From positions 1 through 37,459 of the forward strand of contig PWRV01000248.1 in assembly GCA_003563455.1 (NCBI GenBank): a DNA stretch of 37,459 nucleotides, written 5' to 3'. The notes below the pieces were generated by a model. The model did not search any database, was not told the DNA's origin, and saw nothing but the letters and a program-made list of their open reading frames with translations. The position numbers and the translations under genes were made by a program. Below, in pieces: positions 32,220 through 37,459 of this stretch. Origin of the DNA: Thioalkalivibrio sp. Its GTDB lineage: Bacteria > Pseudomonadota > Gammaproteobacteria > Ectothiorhodospirales > Ectothiorhodospiraceae. Each line of letters starts with the position of its first letter. The stretch's first letter is position 1.

Positions 32220-33285
32220 CTGGCTCGCCCAGTACCACCGCGGGTTCACCGTGTTCCAGTACCTGACCCTGCGCGCGATCCTCGGCGTGGTGACGGCACT
32301 GATCATCGCGCTGCTGGTTGGACCGGCGATGATCCGGCGTCTGACCATCCAGAAAATCGGGCAGCAGATCCGCAGTGACGGCCCGGAGTCCCACCTGTCC
32401 AAGGCGGGCACGCCGACCATGGGCGGGGCGCTGATCCTGGTTGCCGTCGCCGTCGCCACGATCCTCTGGAGCGACCTGAGCAACCGTTTCGTCTGGATCC
32501 TGCTGCTCACCACCCTCGCCTTCGGCGGGCTCGGTGCATGGGACGACTACCTGAAGCTGCGCTACGGAAACAGCCAGGGGCTGAGTGCGCGCGTGAAGTT
32601 CGCCTGGCAGACGGTGTTCGCGCTCGTGGCCGCACTGGTGATCGTGCTGACCGCGCAATCGCCGGTCGAGACCACCTTCTTCGTGCCGGTATTCAAGGAC
32701 GTGCAGATCCACCTCGCCTGGTGGCTCTTCATACCGCTCGTGTGGCTGGTGGTCGTGGGGTCATCGAACGCGGTGAACCTGACCGACGGGCTCGACGGGC
32801 TGGCGATCATGCCCGCGGTGCTGGTGGCCGGCGCGCTCGGCGTATTCGCCTACGCGGCCGGGCACGCGGTGTTCGCCGAGTACCTCGGCATCCCCGCGGT
32901 GCCCGGTGTTGGCGAACTGGTCGTCTTTACGGGCGCGCTGGTCGGCGCGGGACTGGGATTTCTCTGGTTCAACGCCTATCCCGCGCAGGTGTTCATGGGG
33001 GACGTCGGAGCGCTGGCCCTGGGTGCTGCGCTGGGCATGCTCGCGATCCTGAGCCGCCAGGAGATCGTGTTGCTGATCATGGGCGGCGTCTTCGTGATCG
33101 AGACCGTTTCGGTGATGCTGCAGGTGGCGTCCTACCGGCTCACGGGGCGTCGCATGTTCCGCATGGCGCCCATCCACCACCACTTCGAACTCAAGGGCTG
33201 GCCGGAACCGCGGGTCATCGTGCGCTTCTGGATACTGACCGTGGTGTTCGTGCTGATCGGGCTGGCAACCCTGAAGATCCGATGA
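32200..33285 (+). CDS. mraY: Phospho-MurNAc-pentapeptide transferase MraY
   Basis: Integral membrane enzyme that transfers phospho-MurNAc-pentapeptide to undecaprenyl phosphate, making lipid I. The 361-residue product has about ten membrane helices and the family motifs KAGTPTMGG, LGAWDDYLKL (Asp pair at the active site), NLTDGLDGLA and HHHFELKGWPEPRVIVRFW. The usual FMGDVGSLALG reads FMGDVGALALG here, a conservative change. The ATG at 32200 is six bases behind a G-run that works as the Shine-Dalgarno; length equals E. coli MraY (360). It overlaps murD as ATGA. Confidence 0.97.
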   Translation: MLLALADWLAQYHRGFTVFQYLTLRAILGVVTALIIALLVGPAMIRRLTIQKIGQQIRSDGPESHLSKAGTPTMGGALILVAVAVATILWSDLSNRFVWILLLTTLAFGGLGAWDDYLKLRYGNSQGLSARVKFAWQTVFALVAALVIVLTAQSPVETTFFVPVFKDVQIHLAWWLFIPLVWLVVVGSSNAVNLTDGLDGLAIMPAVLVAGALGVFAYAAGHAVFAEYLGIPAVPGVGELVVFTGALVGAGLGFLWFNAYPAQVFMGDVGALALGAALGMLAILSRQEIVLLIMGGVFVIETVSVMLQVASYRLTGRRMFRMAPIHHHFELKGWPEPRVIVRFWILTVVFVLIGLATLKIR

Positions 33286-34625
33286 GCGACGCGGCCACCA
33301 TCATGCAACGGGACACGCTGGTCGTCGGGCTGGGTGCGACGGGCCTGTCGGTCGCCCGCCATCTGGCGCGCCGGGGCGAGGCCTTCGCGATCACCGACAC
33401 GCGCGAAGCGCCGGCGGGACTGGCGCGGCTCGCAGAGATCCCGGGCGCGGAGACCTGCTGGGCCGGTCCGCTCGCGGCACTGGATCCGGGGCTTTGGCGG
33501 CGCCTGATCGTCTCGCCCGGGGTGCCGGTGGCGCTGCCGGCGCTGGAACGCGCCGCGGCTGCGGGCACCGAGATCCTGGGGGACATCGAACTCTTCGCCC
33601 GCGCGGTCCGGCAACCGGTGCTCGGCATCACCGGTTCCAACGGCAAGAGCACCGTCACCGCGCTGTCGGGTGCACTGCTCGAGGCGCCGGGCCGCCGGGT
33701 CGCGGTGGGCGGAAACTTCGGCACGCCGGCTCTGGATCTCCTCGACCGGGATGCGGAACTCTACGTGCTGGAACTATCGAGCTTCCAGCTCGAGACCACA
33801 CACAGCCTGGCCCCCGCCAGCGCGGCGATCCTGAACATCTCCGCCGACCATCTCGACCGCTATGCGGACCTGGAGGCCTATGCCGACGCCAAGGCGCGGA
33901 TCCTGGAGGGCGCGCAACGCATCGTGCTGAACCGGCAGGATCCGGTCGTCGCCGGTCTTGCGGCCGGCCGCGATGCGGTGACCTTCGGTCTGGATGAGCC
34001 GGCGGGTCCGGAGGACTTCGGCCTGCTGGAGGTTGGAGGACAGACCTGGCTCGCGCGTGGCGCCACGCCCCTGTTCCGCACCGCGGACCTGTCCCTGCAC
34101 GGTCGTCACAACTGGCTCAACGCGCTCGCGGCGCTGGCGCTGTGCTGGCCCTGGCTCGAGGATCCTGCGCACTGGCAGACCGCGCTGGCGAACTTCACCG
34201 GGCTGGCGCACCGCTCCCGGCCGGTCGCCCGGCACGGTGGCGTGGAATTCGTCGACGACTCCAAGGGTACCAACGTCGGTGCCACGCTGGCGGCCATCCG
34301 CGGCGTCGCCGGTCCGCTGATCCTGATCGCGGGTGGCCAGGGCAAGGGACAGGATTTCGTCCCACTGGCGGACGCGCTGGTCGGCAAGGCGCGCGGGGTG
34401 GTGCTGCTCGGCGCCGACGCCCCGGTGATCGCGCAGGCCCTCAACGGCTCGGTTCCGGTGCGGATCGTCGACGGGATGGAGGAAGCGGTGGCGGCCGCAG
34501 CCGCCTGGGCGGAGCCCGGCGATACCGTGCTGCTGTCTCCCGCCTGCGCAAGCCTGGACATGTTCGCGAGCTATGCGGAGCGCGGCGAGCGTTTCGCTGT
34601 CGCTGTGCGGGGACTGGGATCATGA
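33282..34625 (+). CDS. murD: UDP-MurNAc-L-alanine--D-glutamate ligase MurD
   Basis: Adds D-glutamate to UDP-MurNAc-L-Ala in the cytoplasm. The 447-residue product has the Rossmann-like domain 1 (TLVVGLGATGLSVARHLARRG, IVSPGVP), the ATP loop GSNGKST (118-124), VGGNFGTPALDLL, LELSSFQLETTHSL and NISADHLDRY. Domain 3 contains FVDDSKGTNVGATLAAI and LIAGGQGKGQDF. All markers of MurD are in place. It is coupled at both ends by ATGA overlaps, with mraY before and ftsW after, the standard order. Confidence 0.97.
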   Translation: MSDAATIMQRDTLVVGLGATGLSVARHLARRGEAFAITDTREAPAGLARLAEIPGAETCWAGPLAALDPGLWRRLIVSPGVPVALPALERAAAAGTEILGDIELFARAVRQPVLGITGSNGKSTVTALSGALLEAPGRRVAVGGNFGTPALDLLDRDAELYVLELSSFQLETTHSLAPASAAILNISADHLDRYADLEAYADAKARILEGAQRIVLNRQDPVVAGLAAGRDAVTFGLDEPAGPEDFGLLEVGGQTWLARGATPLFRTADLSLHGRHNWLNALAALALCWPWLEDPAHWQTALANFTGLAHRSRPVARHGGVEFVDDSKGTNVGATLAAIRGVAGPLILIAGGQGKGQDFVPLADALVGKARGVVLLGADAPVIAQALNGSVPVRIVDGMEEAVAAAAAWAEPGDTVLLSPACASLDMFASYAERGERFAVAVRGLGS

Positions 34626-35794
34626 TCCGCGATCTGCCGATCCCGCGCTTCACCACCGCGCGCCTGGCGGCGGGGCTGGATGCGCCGCTGCTGCTCGCCG
34701 TGTCTGCGTTGCTTGCCCTCGGGCTGGTGATGGTGGCGTCCTCGTCGATGGAACTCGCCGGGCGCAACTTCGGCAACCCCTATCACTTCTTTCATCGCCA
34801 GCTGCTGTTCGCGGTGCTCGGCCTCGGCGCTGCGCTGTTCTTCCTGGCCGTGCCCCTGCGCCGCTGGGAAAGCGCCGGCCCGCTCCTGCTTTTGCTGATC
34901 ATGCTGCTGCTGATCGCGGTCCTGTTACCCGGGGTCGGGCGCACGGTGAACGGGGCGACGCGCTGGATTCCCCTGGGCGTCTTCAATCTCCAGGTCTCGG
35001 AGCCGGTGAAGCTGATGGTGGTGCTCTACCTCTCCGGCTACATCGTGCGCCACTATTCCAACCTGCGGCTGCATTTCGTCGGTTTCGTGCGTCCGCTGAT
35101 CGTGCTCGGGCTCGGCACGGTGTTGCTGCTGCTGCAGCCGGACTTCGGCGGCGCGGCGATCATGCTGGCGATCGGCATGGGGATGCTGTTTCTTGCCGGC
35201 GCGAAGCTCTGGCAGTTTCTGGCGCTCGGCGCGACCATTTCCGGCGCGATGGCGGTGATCGCGGTCGCGACGCCCTACCGGGTCGCGCGCCTGACCGCCT
35301 TCCTCGATCCCTGGCAGGACCCCTTCGCGTCCGGCTTCCAGCTGACCCAGTCGCTCATCGCGATCGGGTCCGGTTCCTGGCTGGGCGCAGGCCTCGGAAG
35401 CAGCGTGCAGAAACTCTTCTATCTGCCGGAGGCCCACAACGACTTTCTGTTTGCGGTCTTTGCCGAGGAATTCGGGTTTGTGGGCGTGGTGGTCCTGATC
35501 GCGCTGTTCATGCTGCTGGTCTGGCGGGCCTTCCGGATCGGTGTGCTCGCGGAACGCGGAGGGCATGCATTCGGCTCCCACGTCGCCTTCGGCATCGGTA
35601 TCTGGATCGGGCTGCAGGCGGCCGTGAATCTTGCCGTGAACATGGGGCTGCTGCCGACGAAGGGGCTGACGCTCCCATTGCTGAGTTACGGGGGCAGTTC
35701 ACTGATCGTGACGCTCGCGGCCATTGGCCTGTTGCTGCGCGTGAACTGGGAGGCACAGGTGCCGGTGCCCCGGATCCGGAGGGGTGGGCGATGA
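34622..35794 (+). CDS. ftsW: Septal peptidoglycan polymerase FtsW
   Basis: SEDS-family glycosyltransferase that polymerises septal glycan strands from lipid II in partnership with FtsI. The 390-residue product has about ten membrane helices. Family motifs: GLVMVASSSMELA, NGATRWIPLGVFNLQVSEPVKL (the large loop with catalytic-region residues), LLQPDFGGAAIMLAIGMGMLFLAGA, DPWQDPFASGFQLTQSLIAIGSG, LPEAHNDFLFAVFAEEFGFVG, and the C-terminal GLLPTKGLTLPLLSYGGSSLI. It is coupled to murD and murG by ATGA overlaps. Confidence 0.97.
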   Translation: MIRDLPIPRFTTARLAAGLDAPLLLAVSALLALGLVMVASSSMELAGRNFGNPYHFFHRQLLFAVLGLGAALFFLAVPLRRWESAGPLLLLLIMLLLIAVLLPGVGRTVNGATRWIPLGVFNLQVSEPVKLMVVLYLSGYIVRHYSNLRLHFVGFVRPLIVLGLGTVLLLLQPDFGGAAIMLAIGMGMLFLAGAKLWQFLALGATISGAMAVIAVATPYRVARLTAFLDPWQDPFASGFQLTQSLIAIGSGSWLGAGLGSSVQKLFYLPEAHNDFLFAVFAEEFGFVGVVVLIALFMLLVWRAFRIGVLAERGGHAFGSHVAFGIGIWIGLQAAVNLAVNMGLLPTKGLTLPLLSYGGSSLIVTLAAIGLLLRVNWEAQVPVPRIRRGGR

Positions 35795-36894
35795 CTGCGG
35801 CAGCACTCCACGTGCTGGTAATGGCGGGCGGGACCGGCGGCCACGTGTTTCCGGGGCTCGCGGTGGCCTCGGCGCTGCGCGGCCATGGCTGCCGGGTCTC
35901 CTGGCTGGGGAGCGCGCGGGGGATGGAGACGACCCTGGTGCCCGAGGCGGGTCTCGACCTCTTCACCCTGCCCGTCACCGGGCTGCGCGGCAAGAGTCTG
36001 CTGAGCCGGCTGTTTGCACCGTGGCGGCTGGGCATCTCGCTGTGGTCGGCGCTGGGACTGATGCTGCGCCTGCGTCCCGACGTGGTGGTCGGATTCGGCG
36101 GTTTCGCCTCCGGACCGGGCGGGCTGATGGCATCGGCCCTTGGGCGACCGCTGCTGGTGCACGAGCAGAACGCCGTCGCCGGGCTCACCAACCGATGGCT
36201 CGCCCGCATCGCGGACCAGGTCTTCGCCGCGTTTCCGGACAGCTTTCCCGAGTCGGTCGGTTGCCGGACCATCGGCAACCCGATCCGGCGCGAGATCGCG
36301 GAGATCCCTCCGCCCGCAGCCCGCTGGAACGGGCGCGCCGGACCGCTGCGCCTGCTGGTGCTCGGTGGCAGCCTCGGCGCACTGAAACTGAACGAGGCGG
36401 TCCCGGCGGCACTGGGCACCCTGGCACCGGATGCGCGGCCGGTGGTCAGGCACCAGGCGGGAGAACGCACCCTGGACACGGCACAGGAGGCCTACCGGGC
36501 CGCCGGTGTGGATGCCGAGATCACCGCGTTCATTGCGGACATGGCGGCGGCCTATGCCTGGGCCGACCTGGTGATCTGCCGGGCTGGTGCACTCACCGTT
36601 TCCGAGGTGGCGGCCGCCGGCGTCGCGGCCGTGTTCGTTCCCTATCCGCACGCGGTCGACGATCACCAGACCGCCAACGCGCGCTTGCTGGTCAGCGCCG
36701 GCGCGGCCTGGTCCATCCCGGATCCCGATCTCGACGCCGGACGCCTCGGGGAGCTGCTGGCCACATTCGACCGTGAAGGGCTGCTGGACCGTGCGGAGCG
36801 GGCCCGTGCCGCGGCCATGACCGATGCCGCGGAGCGGCTTGCCGAGGCCTGCATCGCGGCGGTTCCGGCGCGTTCGCGGAGGAAGACCCGGTGA
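35791..36894 (+). CDS. murG: UDP-GlcNAc:lipid I N-acetylglucosaminyltransferase MurG
   Basis: Peripheral membrane glycosyltransferase that converts lipid I to lipid II on the cytoplasmic face. The 367-residue product (GT28) has the N-terminal glycine loop MAGGTGGHVFPGLAVA, WLGSARGMETTLVPEAG, VVGFGGFASGPGGLMA, HEQNAVAGLTNRWLA and GNPIRREI. The second domain has VLGGSLGALKLNEAVP, the donor-site region CRAGALTVSEVAAAGVAAVFVPYPHAVDDHQTANA. GGAGGGG lies six bases before the ATG. It overlaps ftsW (ATGA) and murC (GTGA). Confidence 0.97.
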   Translation: MTAAALHVLVMAGGTGGHVFPGLAVASALRGHGCRVSWLGSARGMETTLVPEAGLDLFTLPVTGLRGKSLLSRLFAPWRLGISLWSALGLMLRLRPDVVVGFGGFASGPGGLMASALGRPLLVHEQNAVAGLTNRWLARIADQVFAAFPDSFPESVGCRTIGNPIRREIAEIPPPAARWNGRAGPLRLLVLGGSLGALKLNEAVPAALGTLAPDARPVVRHQAGERTLDTAQEAYRAAGVDAEITAFIADMAAAYAWADLVICRAGALTVSEVAAAGVAAVFVPYPHAVDDHQTANARLLVSAGAAWSIPDPDLDAGRLGELLATFDREGLLDRAERARAAAMTDAAERLAEACIAAVPARSRRKTR

Positions 36895-37459
36895 CCGGCC
36901 CGAACGCATCCCGCCAGGCCATGCGCCGGATCCGCCGGATCCACTGCGTCGGCATCGGTGGCTCCGGGATGGGCGGCATCGCCGAGGTGCTGCACCAGCT
37001 GGGCTACCAGGTCTCCGGCTCCGACCTGCAGCAGTCCGCCGTGACCCGCCGTCTCGAGGGGCTGGGGATCCCGATCAGCCAGAGCCATGCCGCCGACCAT
37101 GTCGCGGACGCGGACGTGCTGGTCGTGTCCAGCGCGATCGACCCGGCCAACCCCGAGGTTGCGGCTGCGCGGGCACGCGCGATCCCGATCGTCCGCCGTG
37201 CCGAGATGCTGGCCGAGTTGATGCGTTTCCGCTTCGGCATCGCCGTGGCCGGTACGCATGGCAAGACGACCACCACCAGCCTGATCGCCAGCGTCCTGGG
37301 CGAAGGCGGTCTTGACCCGACCTTCGTGATCGGGGGGCGGCTGAACAGCACCGCCAGCCACTCCAGTCTCGGCCAGAGCGAGTACCTGGTCGCGGAGGCG
37401 GACGAGAGCGACGCATCGTTCCTGCACCTGCAACCGATGATCAGCGTGGTCACCAACAT
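36891..37459 (+). CDS. murC: UDP-MurNAc--L-alanine ligase MurC (5' part, cut by window end)
   Basis: First Mur ligase, adding L-alanine to UDP-MurNAc. About 189 of the usual 470 residues are in the window. They show HCVGIGGSGMGGIAEVLHQLGYQVSGSD (nucleotide-sugar-binding loop), VSSAIDPANPEVAAARARAIPIVRRAEMLAELM, the ATP loop GTHGKTT (121-127) followed by TTSLIASVL, and VAEADESDASFL. The start is GTG 36891, which overlaps the murG stop; an ATG at 36919 is out of frame with the murC reading. The catalytic and C-terminal domains lie beyond the edge. Confidence 0.96.
   Translation, partial: MTGPNASRQAMRRIRRIHCVGIGGSGMGGIAEVLHQLGYQVSGSDLQQSAVTRRLEGLGIPISQSHAADHVADADVLVVSSAIDPANPEVAAARARAIPIVRRAEMLAELMRFRFGIAVAGTHGKTTTTSLIASVLGEGGLDPTFVIGGRLNSTASHSSLGQSEYLVAEADESDASFLHLQPMISVVTN

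Noticed and set aside
30423..32513. Open minus-strand frame of 696 codons opposite murE and murF
   Set aside because: No domain pattern, composition typical of antisense translation; murE and murF are intact on the other strand.

Overview
The window is a core-genome stretch of a high-GC gammaproteobacterium. Gene order from rpoN through lptBAC-kdsCD, mlaFEDCB-murA, hisG-hisD-hisC, a DegS/AlgW-type protease, petABC, sspAB, yraN-lpoA-rsmI and into the mra/dcw cluster follows the layout I recall from Pseudomonas. Protein details (a purple-sulfur/Thioalkalivibrio-like flavour, class A RNase P RNA, short-form HisG, AroG-type DAHP synthase) suggest Chromatiales/Ectothiorhodospiraceae, but the genus is an inference from memory. 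There are no phage, plasmid, CRISPR or tRNA genes, and no complete insertion sequence.

Region 1 (1-4568, minus strand): the start of rpoN (cut by the window edge), then the LPS block lptB, lptA, lptC, kdsC and kdsD, which make Kdo precursor and export LPS. Region 2 (4706-8673, plus): an unrecognised small gene with a DUF72-like N-terminus, an ATCCGTG-type repeat, then the complete retrograde phospholipid transport operon mlaFEDCB. Region 3 (8897-14441, plus): murA, hisG, an inserted aroG, hisD and hisC. Region 4 (14456-16434): degS on the minus strand, divergent from a Nif3-family gene.

Region 5 (16677-19428): the cytochrome bc1 operon petABC. Its cytochrome b carries an unusual C-terminal pair of extra membrane helices. 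Directly behind petC lies a 164-base inverted-repeat element that can fold into a long RNA hairpin. Region 6 (19680-25276): sspAB, then a minus-strand set lpoA-yraN-FAD oxidase read away from rsmI. Region 7 (25304-37459): rnpB with a candidate promoter and terminator, then the division and cell wall cluster mraZ-rsmH-ftsL-ftsI-murE-murF-mraY-murD-ftsW-murG-murC (murC cut by the window end). It is preceded by a good sigma-70 promoter and three evenly spaced MraZ boxes; from rsmH onward every gene overlaps the next.

Functionally the window is dominated by envelope biogenesis: LPS synthesis and export, outer-membrane lipid asymmetry, peptidoglycan precursors, septal synthesis, the LpoA activator and the DegS envelope-stress protease. 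I do not see a convincing undescribed multi-gene system. The items most worth a second look are the hairpin element behind petC, the extended cytochrome b, and the repeats upstream of petA and mlaF.
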